A DNA stretch of 64,000 nt. Origin: Polyangiaceae bacterium (GTDB lineage: Bacteria > Myxococcota_A > Polyangia > Polyangiales > Polyangiaceae). Below, one piece after another: positions 35,745-44,517 of this stretch. The first letter of the stretch is position 1. Each line of letters begins with the position of its first letter. The translations under genes were made by a program, and so were the position numbers. The stretch is taken from positions 1 to 64,000 of the forward strand of contig JAJDAH010000118.1 of assembly GCA_029261965.1 (NCBI GenBank), given 5' to 3'. A model generated the notes under the pieces. It was given only the letters and a program-made list of their open reading frames with translations. It was not told the DNA's origin and ran no database searches.

Positions 35745-37007
35745 CTACGGCGCCGACGAGCTCCGGGCGAATTTGCCGGTGCGGCGACGCCGGGCCAACA
35801 CCGAAACCAAGCCGAGCAGCAGGCCGAGAACCGGCGTCGAGCCCCGTGGCGAGGCGACCGAGCAGCCGCCTGTCGCCCCTGGGTCGTACGGGGCGGCTGA
35901 CGGCGTGCTCGCCGCGCCGGAGCAGGCCGTCTCGCAGCTCGGCTGATTGCCGGTCATGCAGTAGCACTGGCTGAAGCAATCGCTGTACTGCTCGCAGCTC
36001 TGTCCGACGATGATGGGTGGTGTCGATGGCGCGGGCGGCTGACCCGGGCCTGGGCCTGGCGTGGGCGCTGGTGGCTCCGGCGTGGGACTTGGTGGCGCCG
36101 GAGGCGGCTCCGGTGGCGGAGGTGGCTCGGGCGGCGGGTCGGGGGCGAAGGACGGCCCACAGCTAGCGCTCATGGTCGACACATTGCCGGTCGCGCAGCC
36201 CGCGCCCCAGTCCCCACCTCCGAGCTGGGGGTCGAGGGGGAAAGCGCCGCAACCCGGTCCGGGCGTCCAGACCCCGTTGTCGTGGCACGGTGTCACGTCG
36301 ATGCCGGACGTCTGCTCGATCCAGTCGATGCCCACGTGCATCATCGAATAGAAGCCACCGCCGCCGCACTCCTGCGTGCCGTCGGAAGGTCCGTAGGACG
36401 TGATGCCGAAGACGCGCCAGCTTCCGTCGTTCAGTTGCGTGAACAGGGGGCCACCCGAGTCCCCGAAGCAGCTGTCCTTTCCGCCGCCGCCGACAAACGC
36501 TTCGTCGTTCGCGATGTAGTGAAAGGGCATCCTTACATCGCGTTTCGGCCCGTCGCCAAGGCCGTCGTTGGCCTGCCCGAACCCCACGGCAACCACTTCC
36601 AAGCCCGGCTGAAGCATGTCCGTTTCGCAGCCCATCAAGATGGGAATGATCGGAACGTCCGTCACGGGTTGCGACAAGGTGCAAAACGCGATGTCGCGCC
36701 CGCTGCCTTCGCCCCAGTAGCCGGGGTGTGTTTGACAGTTCGACGTGGGCACCGTCCGCACCGGAAGGTTCTGGTCGTCCGCGAATGTGACCGCGTTGAT
36801 GTGACCACAGTGCGCTGCGTATACGACCACTTCGGGGTGCACCAGGGTGCCTGTGCATGAGCGGTCGAGCGAAACGGTGCTCGGCCACGCACACGGAGGG
36901 ATGACGTTTCCACCGTAGATGGGTTGCGGGTTCTGAGCGTGCGCCACCGTGCTCGTCAGCCCAAGAAGTCCGAGTCCGACGACGGCGAAAGCGAATGAAC
37001 CTCTCAT
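35745..37007 (-). CDS. Trypsin-like protease with MYXO-CTERM tail
   Basis: A 420-residue exported S1-family protease. Signal peptide ends near 'VAHAQ'; the triad is H66 ('AAHC'), D105 ('GRDIAF') and S184 ('GDSGGP'). A Pro-rich linker (residues 290-333) is followed by a Cys-rich segment and a C-terminal sorting tail: 'GGCSVAS' at 380-386, a hydrophobic stretch (391-404), then RRRR. This is the MYXO-CTERM arrangement, which anchors and sorts proteins to the surface with lipid attachment at the Cys. Substrate is unknown. Confidence 0.92.
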   Translation of the reverse strand: MRGSFAFAVVGLGLLGLTSTVAHAQNPQPIYGGNVIPPCAWPSTVSLDRSCTGTLVHPEVVVYAAHCGHINAVTFADDQNLPVRTVPTSNCQTHPGYWGEGSGRDIAFCTLSQPVTDVPIIPILMGCETDMLQPGLEVVAVGFGQANDGLGDGPKRDVRMPFHYIANDEAFVGGGGKDSCFGDSGGPLFTQLNDGSWRVFGITSYGPSDGTQECGGGGFYSMMHVGIDWIEQTSGIDVTPCHDNGVWTPGPGCGAFPLDPQLGGGDWGAGCATGNVSTMSASCGPSFAPDPPPEPPPPPEPPPAPPSPTPEPPAPTPGPGPGQPPAPSTPPIIVGQSCEQYSDCFSQCYCMTGNQPSCETACSGAASTPSAAPYDPGATGGCSVASPRGSTPVLGLLLGLVSVLARRRRTGKFARSSSAP

Positions 37008-37295
37008 GATTGCCCTCTCGAAGCGCTGCGGCGCGGCCGCCCCGGGGTCCGTTTGCGGACTGGGGTGCGCCGACAGAGTTGTGGCGAGCGGCGCACACGC
37101 GCCGCCGCACTACCGGGATGGATTCAGTGCTCACCAGAGTGCGGTGCGAGCCGGACAACTCTGGTGTCGAAGTGATAGGTCTATTACTCCCGCGACCCGG
37201 GGCGGTGCCATCTCAAACGGACGCGAAAACGACCGTTTTCGCTCACAGCCGAACTTTTCGACTCGAGCCGTCGAGGGCTGCACCGAACAGTGTCG
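37008..37295. promoter_or_regulatory. Structured region upstream of protease
   Basis: This 288-bp gap lies between the protease start (minus) and the end of trpC (minus). It contains a perfect hairpin GCGGCGC-ACAC-GCGCCGC (37088-37105) inside a longer inverted repeat, CAGAGTTGT (37074-37082) and ACAACTCTG (37155-37163). A second hairpin at 37223-37242 is described separately. No ORF with coding character is seen. Confidence 0.45.
37223..37242 (-). terminator. Palindrome, probable trpC terminator
   Basis: GCGAAAAC (37223-37230), loop GACC, GTTTTCGC (37235-37242) form a perfect 8-bp stem 54 nt past the trpC stop. The 3' arm contains a T run on either strand. It is either a terminator or an operator palindrome for the protease gene. 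Confidence 0.4.
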
Positions 37296-38060
37296 CTATC
37301 GACCCGCGGCGTCGTTCATCTCGCGCAGCAACGCCGTGGGATCATCCAGGCGCATGAGGGCTTCGCCAACGAGGGCGGCGTCGGCGGGCCCCCGAGCGAC
37401 CTGCCTCACGTCGCGCGGCGTGCGCAGCCCCGAGAGATGAACTTTCGTGACCGATGTCGGCAGTGCTTCGAGGACTAGCGCGGCGCGCGATGGGTCCATC
37501 GCCAGCGTATCGAGGTTGCGCGCGTTTACCCCGATGAGGTCGGCTCCGGCGTCCAGCGCTGCGCGACTCTCGGTTTCGTCGACCACTTCGACGAGCGGTG
37601 TGAGCCCGTGCGCTTGGCTGGCTTCTATGAGCGAGGCCAACCGATTCGGTCCGATGCATCGAACGATGAGCAACGCCGCGTCGGCTCCGTGGGCCCGTGC
37701 GGTTTCGAGCTGAATCTCGTCGAGGATGAAGTCCTTGCACAAGAGCGGAAGAGCGCACGCCTGGCGAGCCTCCTGCAGATGCTCGTAGGACCCGTCGAAA
37801 AAACGAGCGTCGCACAACACACTGACCATCGAGGCGCCGGCAGCTTCGTACGCTCGAGCTCGCGGTCCTACTTGGAGCGCGGTGGATAGCAGCCCCGCCG
37901 ACGGAGACCGACGCTTGATCTCCGCGATCAAGCCGAGCCGCTGCCCTGTCGAGCGACGCAGCTCGACGGGGCGTGTCGGCGGAGGGTTGGGGAGTGCACG
38001 AGCGCGCAGAGCTTCGATTTCCTCGGCCTTGTGGGCGAGAATTTCGTCGAGCACACCCAT
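37296..38060 (-). CDS. trpC: Indole-3-glycerol phosphate synthase
   Basis: A 254-residue TIM-barrel enzyme of tryptophan synthesis that decarboxylates and closes CdRP. Signature 'IAEIKRRSPSAGLL' carries the catalytic Lys; 'LLCKDFILDEIQL', 'PLVEVVDE', 'GVNARNLDTL' and 'SGLRTPRDV' follow. The ATG at 38060 shares one base with the trpD stop (TGATG). It ends the trpGDC operon. Confidence 0.96.
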   Translation of the reverse strand: MGVLDEILAHKAEEIEALRARALPNPPPTRPVELRRSTGQRLGLIAEIKRRSPSAGLLSTALQVGPRARAYEAAGASMVSVLCDARFFDGSYEHLQEARQACALPLLCKDFILDEIQLETARAHGADAALLIVRCIGPNRLASLIEASQAHGLTPLVEVVDETESRAALDAGADLIGVNARNLDTLAMDPSRAALVLEALPTSVTKVHLSGLRTPRDVRQVARGPADAALVGEALMRLDDPTALLREMNDAAGR

Positions 38061-39094
38061 CAGCCGGCGCGCGCCTTCATGGCACGCCGGCGCCAAGTCT
38101 CGAGTGTCGCTCGAGCTTTGCCCGACTCGATGGTTTCGCGCGCCTTTTGGGCCGCCTCCTTGGGCTCCAGCTCGTCAGTCACGACGAGCGCAGCCGCGGC
38201 GTTCAAAACAATCGCGTCGGTGCCGGGGTGCAATTCCCCTCGAACGATCGCCTCGAGGGCCACGGCGTTTTCGGCCGCACTTCCACCGCGGAGGGCGTTC
38301 GGCGGGCTCTCATCGAGACCAAAGTCGCCTGGAGTGACCTCGAGCTCCGTGAGCTCGCCATCCCGCAGCTGGGTGACTCGCGTGGGCCCGAACGGGCTGA
38401 CCTCGTCGAGGCCATCGACGCTCCGGACCACCCAAGCGGCTCGGGTCCCGAGCGCGTCCAGCGTCGTGGCCAGAACCCGCCGCAGGCTGTCGTCGAACGC
38501 TCCGAGCAACTGATGGGTGGCCCCCGCCGGGTTGGCGAGGGGACCCAGGCAGTTGAAAATCGTTCGCATCCCGAGCTCGCGACGAGCTTGAACGGCGTGT
38601 CGCATCGCGGGGTGATGCGCCGGTGCCATGAGAAACGCGATGTTGCACTCTTCGAGAATCGGCGCGGCCGCGTTCGTCGGCAGGTCGATGGGGATCCCGA
38701 GGCTCTCGAGCACGTCGGCACTTCCCGCGCGGCTCGAAACTGCCCGATTTCCGTGTTTCGCGACTGGAACTCCCGCCGCCGCGCACACGATCGCCGCGCC
38801 CGTGGACACGTTGAGCGTGCCCATGCCGTCGCCCCCCGTGCCGCAGGTATCGAGAACGCGAGGCAAGCCGTGTTGGACGGGCACCATGGCTTGGCGCATG
38901 GATTTCGCCGCCGCTGCGATCACCGGCGCTGATTCGCCGCTGAGCCGAAGCGCGCTCAGAAACCCGGCCACCTGAATGGGCGTCCAATCGCCCCGAAGGA
39001 TGGTGTCGAAAACCCTTTGGGCGGTGGCGGTGCGAAGACCGTCGCTGCTGGCGATCTCGTCGAACACATCGGCGAAGCGCAGCTGATCGCTCAT
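38060..39094 (-). CDS. trpD: Anthranilate phosphoribosyltransferase
   Basis: 344 residues, normal length. 'DTCGTGGDGMGTLNVST' is the PRPP-binding GTGGDG loop; 'KHGNRAVSSRAGSADVLE' and 'NCLGPLANPAG' bind anthranilate and metal. The ATG at 39094 overlaps the trpG stop as ATGA; the open frame extends into trpG but without homology. Confidence 0.96.
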   Translation of the reverse strand: MSDQLRFADVFDEIASSDGLRTATAQRVFDTILRGDWTPIQVAGFLSALRLSGESAPVIAAAAKSMRQAMVPVQHGLPRVLDTCGTGGDGMGTLNVSTGAAIVCAAAGVPVAKHGNRAVSSRAGSADVLESLGIPIDLPTNAAAPILEECNIAFLMAPAHHPAMRHAVQARRELGMRTIFNCLGPLANPAGATHQLLGAFDDSLRRVLATTLDALGTRAAWVVRSVDGLDEVSPFGPTRVTQLRDGELTELEVTPGDFGLDESPPNALRGGSAAENAVALEAIVRGELHPGTDAIVLNAAAALVVTDELEPKEAAQKARETIESGKARATLETWRRRAMKARAG

Positions 39095-39666
39095 AGCGCC
39101 GCCAGCCAGTTCTCGACGAGGGCCATGCCCTGCTCGGTCAGGATCGACTCGGGGTGAAACTGGACCCCCTCGATGGCGAGGTCGTGGTGGCGGATGGCCA
39201 TGATTTCTCCGTCCGGTGTTCTGGCGCTGATGGTGAAGCATTCGGGCAAGGACGCTTCCTCGACGATGAGCGAGTGGTACCGGGTAGCTTCGAACGGCGA
39301 AGGCAGACCACTGAATATCGTCTTGCCGTCGTGTTCGATGCGAGACGTCTTGCCGTGCATGAGCTTCGGTGCCCGGACGACGTTCCCCCCATGGCACTGG
39401 GCGATCGACTGGTGACCCAGGCACACGCCGAGGATCGGCACGTGCGGTCCGAGCTCTCGAACGACGTCTAACGTGACTCCAGCGTCGTCGGGCGTGCCGG
39501 GACCCGGTGACAAGAGCACTCCATCGGGCTTCGATTCGAGGACCTCGTTCGGCGTCGTGCGGTCGTTGAGCCGGACGTCGCAGGTGGCGCCGAGCGTCTC
39601 CACGTACTGCACGATGTTGTACGTGAACGAGTCGTAGTTATCGATGACGACGATTCTTCGGCCCAC
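39091..39666 (-). CDS. trpG: Anthranilate synthase glutamine amidotransferase
   Basis: 191 residues from GTG at 39666 beginning 'VGRRIVVIDNYDSFTYN'. The class I amidotransferase triad appears as 'GVCLGHQ' (Cys) and 'QFHPES' (His-Glu). It supplies ammonia for anthranilate synthase, and this type often also serves aminodeoxychorismate synthase. A TTG at 39702 would add 12 residues. TrpE is not in the window. Confidence 0.93.
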   Translation of the reverse strand: MGRRIVVIDNYDSFTYNIVQYVETLGATCDVRLNDRTTPNEVLESKPDGVLLSPGPGTPDDAGVTLDVVRELGPHVPILGVCLGHQSIAQCHGGNVVRAPKLMHGKTSRIEHDGKTIFSGLPSPFEATRYHSLIVEEASLPECFTISARTPDGEIMAIRHHDLAIEGVQFHPESILTEQGMALVENWLAAL

Positions 39667-40010
39667 GCGAGCAAGCGTCGCTCGTTGTCCGAGGCGGGTC
39701 AAAGCTCCGAACAGCGCCTGGGCCGGAAGTGGGCTGCGCTCGCTTCCAGGGGCGCTCTGTGCAAGCGCAGGACCGGATGCCGCGGGGGGGGGGCCCGGAC
39801 GTGGTCCGCCGGCCGAGATGCCGCTCGGGGGCGGTTTCTAGCCGAGATACGAGCAAAGGTTGGCTGGCCGGGCAGGTCGAATCGAAGCTGGGCGGGACCC
39901 TGGACGGCCTGGCGCAATCAATCTTGCCCGCCGGACACACGGCCGGTACTGTGGCGCCCGATTTTCGCTCGTTCGGAGCTGTATCAGCTCGGCACGTTGG
40001 CGAGGAATAA
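39667..40010. promoter_or_regulatory. Divergent region between trpG and an anchored protein
   Basis: 344 bp without a supported gene. It holds a run of ten G residues at about 39784-39793 in GC-rich sequence. I looked for a tryptophan-rich leader peptide and paired terminator/antiterminator on the minus strand and saw none. GAGGAA precedes the plus-strand ATG at 40011. Confidence 0.4.
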
Positions 40011-41159
40011 ATGGCCGACGAAAAGAAGCCCAAGATCGATCTCAAAGCACGTCTCGGAAAGAAGACGGTGGCAGCGCCAGGCGGTACGCCGGGCGCGGTT
40101 CCGCCGCCGGTTGGAATTCCGAAGCCCATCGGGATCCCGAAGCCGGTCATGCCCGGACTCGGGTCAGCGCCCGAGCGGTCCGCGCCGAAGTTGGACGCCT
40201 CGGATCCCTACGCCGCGATCGAGGCGGATCAGGCCCCGGCGAAGGCCGAGCCTCAAGCCATCAAGATCGAGATGAGCGAAGAGGTCGTGGCCGCCCAGAA
40301 GAAGGGGCGCGCGAAGGTGGTGATCCTCGCCGCCGCCGCCGCGGTCGTGGGCGGCGTGCTCGGCTACACGATTGGTACGGGGAGTCAGAAGGCCACGGTC
40401 GCCGACGTCGCTCTCGAGGGCGCAAAATCGCTCGTGACCGAAGTCGATACGGCCAACGCCGAGGTCGAGGAGCTCAGCGAGGTGCTCAAAGCCGCAGGGC
40501 TGAAGCTGAGCGACAACAAGTTCCCCGCTGACGAAGTGTCGAAGCTCGGCGCGATCCGCATCGGATTCGACGGCAGCAATCTCGTCGGTAAGGGAATGGG
40601 CCGCTTCAACGCCAAGACGGCCGGTCTCTTGCTGAAGTATGCGAGTGCCGTGCAAGCGGCGAACGATCAGAAGGAGAGCCTGGCGTCGATCTTGTCGCTC
40701 AGCAAGAAGGGCATCGAGGACTACCTCGAGCAACAGTCGAAGCCGAAGGTGCGCTGGTCGGTTTTCGTTTCACGACATGGCAACGGTCCGTGGGCCGTCA
40801 TGCAGCCGCTTCCGAAACCATTCCTCATCGAAGAGAAGGAAAAGGAAGTCGACGGCAAAAAGGTCAAGTACGCGTGGCCCAAGGAATTCGAGATCGTCGA
40901 CGGCGGCAAGAAGCACAAGCTCAAGCGGTACACTGGCGGTGACGCCACCCGAGACAACAAGATCATCCCCGTCGACCCGTCGACGCACGGGGCGGTCTGC
41001 CCTTCGTCCGTACTGGTTTCATTGAAGCGCGAGCTCCGCACGATGCAGGAAGTCCTTCGAGGCAAGAAGGGCGATCCCGGCAAGGAAGACCAACCGGGTC
41101 TCGTCCAGCTAGGGGCGGACGTGCTCGAGGCGCTGAAAGAGATCGGCCAGCCCAGCTGA
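40011..41159 (+). CDS. Single-pass anchored protein, unrecognised
   Basis: 382 residues. The basic N-terminus 'KIDLKARLGKK' is followed by Pro/Gly/Ala-rich sequence with 'GIPKPIGIPKP', then a transmembrane helix at about 103-123. The C-terminal part, probably periplasmic, starts with a helical stretch ('LVTEVDTANAEVEELSEVLKAAG') and continues into a globular domain with Trp residues. I know no domain for it. Strong Shine-Dalgarno GAGGAA. It may be part of an envelope or trafficking apparatus, by topology only. Confidence 0.7.
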   Translation: MADEKKPKIDLKARLGKKTVAAPGGTPGAVPPPVGIPKPIGIPKPVMPGLGSAPERSAPKLDASDPYAAIEADQAPAKAEPQAIKIEMSEEVVAAQKKGRAKVVILAAAAAVVGGVLGYTIGTGSQKATVADVALEGAKSLVTEVDTANAEVEELSEVLKAAGLKLSDNKFPADEVSKLGAIRIGFDGSNLVGKGMGRFNAKTAGLLLKYASAVQAANDQKESLASILSLSKKGIEDYLEQQSKPKVRWSVFVSRHGNGPWAVMQPLPKPFLIEEKEKEVDGKKVKYAWPKEFEIVDGGKKHKLKRYTGGDATRDNKIIPVDPSTHGAVCPSSVLVSLKRELRTMQEVLRGKKGDPGKEDQPGLVQLGADVLEALKEIGQPS

Positions 41160-41161
41160 TT

Positions 41162-41177
41162 CGCTCCCGCGCGAGCG
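41162..41177. terminator. Short hairpin at convergent ends
   Basis: CGCTC, loop CCGCGC, GAGCG lies in the 32-bp gap between convergent genes and is followed on the plus strand by the T-rich ATACTCTTTCGTT. A 5-bp stem is weak. Confidence 0.3.
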
Positions 41178-41191
41178 GATACTCTTTCGTT

Positions 41192-41506
41192 CTAGCTGCG
41201 AGGAGCTCGGCCGTAGGCGGCCCCGCTCGAATCTGCGCACACCAGCTCGTATCCGGCGGCCAAGAGGGCGGTGCAACGTTCGGCCAAGCGCTCGTTGCCA
41301 TCGCTCGCTCCGCGGCGCAGCAAGCGTGACAGAAATCCCTTCGGCGAATCGGGCTGAATCACGACGCATAGCCACTGCTCCGCGCCGAGCGCCGACGGCG
41401 ACGGGAGAGCAGCGACCGCCGCAGAAACGCTCAGGCAAGACGATGGCGACAACTCGACGGTCGCTCGCAGTTCGTCCTCCGGTCGCAATGGAGGTGTGCC
41501 GCTCAC
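41192..41506 (-). CDS. Small protein coupled to CNNM/CBS gene
   Basis: A 104-residue soluble protein without recognisable motifs. Its GTG start overlaps the stop of the upstream CNNM/CBS gene as GTGA, which supports real translation. Segments such as 'QWLCVVIQPDSPKGFLSRLLRRG' and 'ERCTALLAAGYELVCADS' suggest a small alpha/beta fold. Two to four Cys are present but not in a metal-site pattern. Confidence 0.6.
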   Translation of the reverse strand: MSGTPPLRPEDELRATVELSPSSCLSVSAAVAALPSPSALGAEQWLCVVIQPDSPKGFLSRLLRRGASDGNERLAERCTALLAAGYELVCADSSGAAYGRAPRS

Positions 41507-42843
41507 GCGGCGCTGATCCGGTTGCGGGAACTCGAGCCCGGGGCGACCGAATCCGGTGCAGGGGGCGTGCGCACGATTTCGACCTTCGAGACGTGTCTGT
41601 CATCGGCCTCACGCACCACGAATTCGAGATCTCCCACCGTGACCGAGGCGCCTTCGGGCGGGACTCGACCCACGCGAGCGACGATGAATCCGCCGAGCGA
41701 GTTGTAGTCACCTTCCTCGGGGAGCTCGGCGCCCAAGTACCTGCTGAGGTCGGCAATCGACACGCTCGCGTCGACCATGAGTCGTCCGTCGCCCAGGTCG
41801 ACTATGGGCGCTTCCTCCCGGTCGTGCTCGTCGCGGATGTCACCAACGATCTCTTCGATGAGGTCTTCGAGGGTCACGACACCGCTCATTCCACCGAATT
41901 CGTCGAGCACGACGCCCATGTGCTGACGACGGCTCCGCATGTCCTTGAGGACACTCGATGCCGATTGTCCCGCGGGGATGAAGAGCGCGGGCTTGCGTGT
42001 GATGTCGTCGAGGCTGATGTCGGCAGCCTTGCTCTTGCCCAGCACGTGGGTGAGGTCCTTGACGTGAAGAATGCCGACCACGTTGTCGGTACTGCCGTCG
42101 TAGACCGGGAAGCGCGAATGACCCTTCTCTTCCGCGACCGTCAGCACGTGCTCGATCGGCGTCTCGATTTCGATCGTCGTGACCTGAGTGCGGGGGATCA
42201 TGACGTTGCCAGCCGTGAGGTCGCCGAATTCGAGAACGTTGCGGATCATTTCGCCCTGGTCGTGTGCCAAGGACCCGTTCATTTCGCTTTCGTGCACGAT
42301 CAGCTCGACCTCTTGCTCGGTGACCTTGGCCGAGGTGCGAGGGACGCTTCGTGAAACGGCGGCGCCTATCCACGCTATGGGTATCGCCAACGGGGCTGCG
42401 ATGAGCTCGAAAGGCCGCAGCACCCGAAGGAGGAACACCGCGCTCGACTCCGAGCGTCGTGCGGCCACGAGGATGCCGATTTCTGCGGGCACGCCATACG
42501 CGAGCAGTGCGGCCAGAGCCGCAACTCCCGGTTTGAACACCGTCGCCTCGGGGACGATTCGCGCCAGCAGTATGGCGCTGAGTGCGATGCCCAAAACCCG
42601 GAGGGTGAGCCAGCGGGACTCGATCGCCTGGCCGTTCTCGATGTAACGGTCGATGGCCTCGCGCGACCTGTCTTCTAGGGAATCGCGGAGGGCCACCTGC
42701 CTGGCGGTGGGGATGTGACTCAGGGCCGCGTTCGCGGTGGCGAACACCGCCGCAAATAGTGCTGGCAGGACGGCGATCGCCAGATATCCAGCGAGTTGTG
42801 GCGGCGAAAGTGGTGGATCCAACTTGGGTACCCGGAGGGTCAC
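41503..42843 (-). CDS. CNNM/CorC-type CBS-domain membrane protein
   Basis: 446 residues: an N-terminal CNNM membrane domain of about four helices (to about residue 170), a pair of CBS domains ('VMIPRTQVTTIEIETP', 'HSRFPVYDGSTDNVVGILHVKDL', 'VVLDEFGGMSGVVTLEDLIEEIVGDI') and a C-terminal CorC_HlyC domain ('SLGGFIVARVGRVPPEG'). The family is annotated hemolysin but mostly acts in magnesium or cobalt transport and envelope homeostasis. It begins at GTG 42843. The N-terminal domain is less conserved than usual. Confidence 0.9.
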   Translation of the reverse strand: MTLRVPKLDPPLSPPQLAGYLAIAVLPALFAAVFATANAALSHIPTARQVALRDSLEDRSREAIDRYIENGQAIESRWLTLRVLGIALSAILLARIVPEATVFKPGVAALAALLAYGVPAEIGILVAARRSESSAVFLLRVLRPFELIAAPLAIPIAWIGAAVSRSVPRTSAKVTEQEVELIVHESEMNGSLAHDQGEMIRNVLEFGDLTAGNVMIPRTQVTTIEIETPIEHVLTVAEEKGHSRFPVYDGSTDNVVGILHVKDLTHVLGKSKAADISLDDITRKPALFIPAGQSASSVLKDMRSRRQHMGVVLDEFGGMSGVVTLEDLIEEIVGDIRDEHDREEAPIVDLGDGRLMVDASVSIADLSRYLGAELPEEGDYNSLGGFIVARVGRVPPEGASVTVGDLEFVVREADDRHVSKVEIVRTPPAPDSVAPGSSSRNRISAA

Positions 42844-42898
42844 GTCGCCGTGTCCCCGTGGTCAAAAATCTACTGGTGCCGAAGAAACCACGCAACCC

Positions 42899-43606
42899 AT
42901 GCCGGCGCGTGTCCGATTCGGTGGCGTGGATGCAGAGAAGCTCATAACGAAGCGTCGGGTCTCGGTGGCGCCGGCGCGCGCCTCGGTGAAGGGCAAAAAG
43001 GACGGGCTTTTTCGCCAGTTCCTCCGGAAATCCGGGCGTTTTCCTACCGAGACCCGTTCGAGTGGCGCAAAAATCCTCGACACTGCCACGGGTCGTTCGC
43101 GCCTGTCAGATCTCACCCGCCCGCCGGGTGGCACCGCGACACCCGATCGCACCAGCCCACCAGCCCGCGCGGCGTTTGCGCTCGAAGATGGCCACGGCGA
43201 CGGTCGTCGAGGGGGGGCAGAGCGCCCGGAGCCCGATGAATCGGCGCTTGATGCCGAGCCGAGGCTCGACGTCACGGATCCCTTGGTGCGCGTTTTTTCG
43301 TCAGCGCGACCAGCGGGCCGGCTGGATGCTCTCGAGCCGCAAACGCTGCTTCTCGGTCCGAACGAAGACCTTGCTCGCCTCGTTCGTCGATTCGCGTGGG
43401 GAGGCAACGGAAAGAGGGGTACGGCGCGCGTCGAGATTGGCGCCGGCGAGCTCGAAGGGGCGACGCTTCTCATCGAAGCCGAAGGAGATGACATCGATGT
43501 CGACGCGGAGCTGCCGCCCGGCGTGGACGCTGTCGACCTGGAAAAGCGGCTGCGCCAGCGGCTCACCCGTCGCGGTTTGGTGCTGAGGACCTTTCAGGCT
43601 CACTGA
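42899..43606 (+). CDS. Hypothetical protein, weak FliK/HpaP-like tail
   Basis: 235 residues from ATG at 42899. The N-terminal 130 residues are Arg/Ser/Pro/Gly-rich and probably disordered. The last 70 ('ARVEIGAGELEGATLLIEAEG', then 'RLRQRLTRRGL') have the layout of the C-terminal domain of FliK or type III substrate-switch proteins, but similarity is slight. Its stop overlaps the convergent truB stop by 7 bp. No flagellar or secretion genes are adjacent. Confidence 0.5.
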   Translation: MPARVRFGGVDAEKLITKRRVSVAPARASVKGKKDGLFRQFLRKSGRFPTETRSSGAKILDTATGRSRLSDLTRPPGGTATPDRTSPPARAAFALEDGHGDGRRGGAERPEPDESALDAEPRLDVTDPLVRVFSSARPAGRLDALEPQTLLLGPNEDLARLVRRFAWGGNGKRGTARVEIGAGELEGATLLIEAEGDDIDVDAELPPGVDAVDLEKRLRQRLTRRGLVLRTFQAH

Positions 43607-44517
43607 CGAAAGCCACGAACGACGTGAAAGGTGTCTTGTCGAATCTCGCCGAGCGCGACGGCGTTGTCGCCCGAATCGAGCCACGCGACGACGCCCGCGT
43701 CGTGGATTCGTGCCAGCTCGGCCGGACGTTCTTCGAAGTGAGAGCTGCCGAGGACCTGCCCGTGTCGCGCCCTCTGCTCTCCCTCCGTCGACAGGTGGGC
43801 GACCGGCAGGCATCGTTCAATCGCCCGCGTGAGGGGCAGCAGCGCCGGCACCTGCGGGAGCGGCCAACCCGCGGCATCCTCGAGGGTGAATGTGCCGCTC
43901 GCGAGTCTACGGAGAGCCGACAAGTGAGCGGGGGCTCCGAGCCTTTCGCCGAGATCCCGTGCGAATGCCCGTACGTAGAATCCTTTGGAAACCTTCAGCT
44001 CGACGTCGACCGACGTTTCGCCGACGCTCAAGAGTGCGAGCGAATGCATCGTCACCGGGCGAGCGGGTAACTCGAAGCTCTCTCCTCGACGAGCTCGACG
44101 ATGAGCGCGCTCGCCATCGGTGCTGATCGCGCTCACGGTAGGCGGAGTTTGAGACGTGCGTCCCCGCTCTGCCTCGAGCGCTAGCTCGAGTGCGGCCACA
44201 TCCAGCCAACCGGGTTCGAGTTCTCGGGTTTCTGTGACGCGGCCATCGGCGTCGAGCGTCTCGGTCGTCACACCGAAAACGACGGTCGCGCGGTAGAGTT
44301 TTGTCTCCGCCGTGACGTACGGACTCAGCTTCGTCGCCTCTCCGACCAAGAGAACCAATACACCGGTCGCCATCGGATCGAGGGTGCCGGCGTGTCCGAC
44401 GGCTCGTGTGTCCAGCGCGCGGCGAGCGCGGGCGACGACATCATGACTGGTGAGGCCGGCGGGTTTGTCGACCACGAGAACGCCGGGATTTGGCGGCTCC
44501 GCTTTCAGCCGAACCAC
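43600..44517 (-). CDS. truB: tRNA pseudouridine-55 synthase
   Basis: 305 residues from GTG at 44517, beginning just before 'GVLVVDKPAGLTSHDVV'. The catalytic Asp is in 'GHAGTLDPMATGVLVLLVG'; 'LYRATVVFG', 'AHRRARRGESFELPARPV' and 'GFYVRAFARDLGE' are family segments. It makes pseudouridine 55 in the tRNA T-loop. It overlaps the upstream acyltransferase by 13 bp and is normally found next to rbfA and rpsO; here that context is absent. Confidence 0.94.
   Translation of the reverse strand: MVRLKAEPPNPGVLVVDKPAGLTSHDVVARARRALDTRAVGHAGTLDPMATGVLVLLVGEATKLSPYVTAETKLYRATVVFGVTTETLDADGRVTETRELEPGWLDVAALELALEAERGRTSQTPPTVSAISTDGERAHRRARRGESFELPARPVTMHSLALLSVGETSVDVELKVSKGFYVRAFARDLGERLGAPAHLSALRRLASGTFTLEDAAGWPLPQVPALLPLTRAIERCLPVAHLSTEGEQRARHGQVLGSSHFEERPAELARIHDAGVVAWLDSGDNAVALGEIRQDTFHVVRGFRQ

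Noticed and set aside
39667-40010. Search for a trp leader peptide and attenuator
   Set aside because: No short frame with clustered Trp codons and no pairable terminator/antiterminator stems before trpG.
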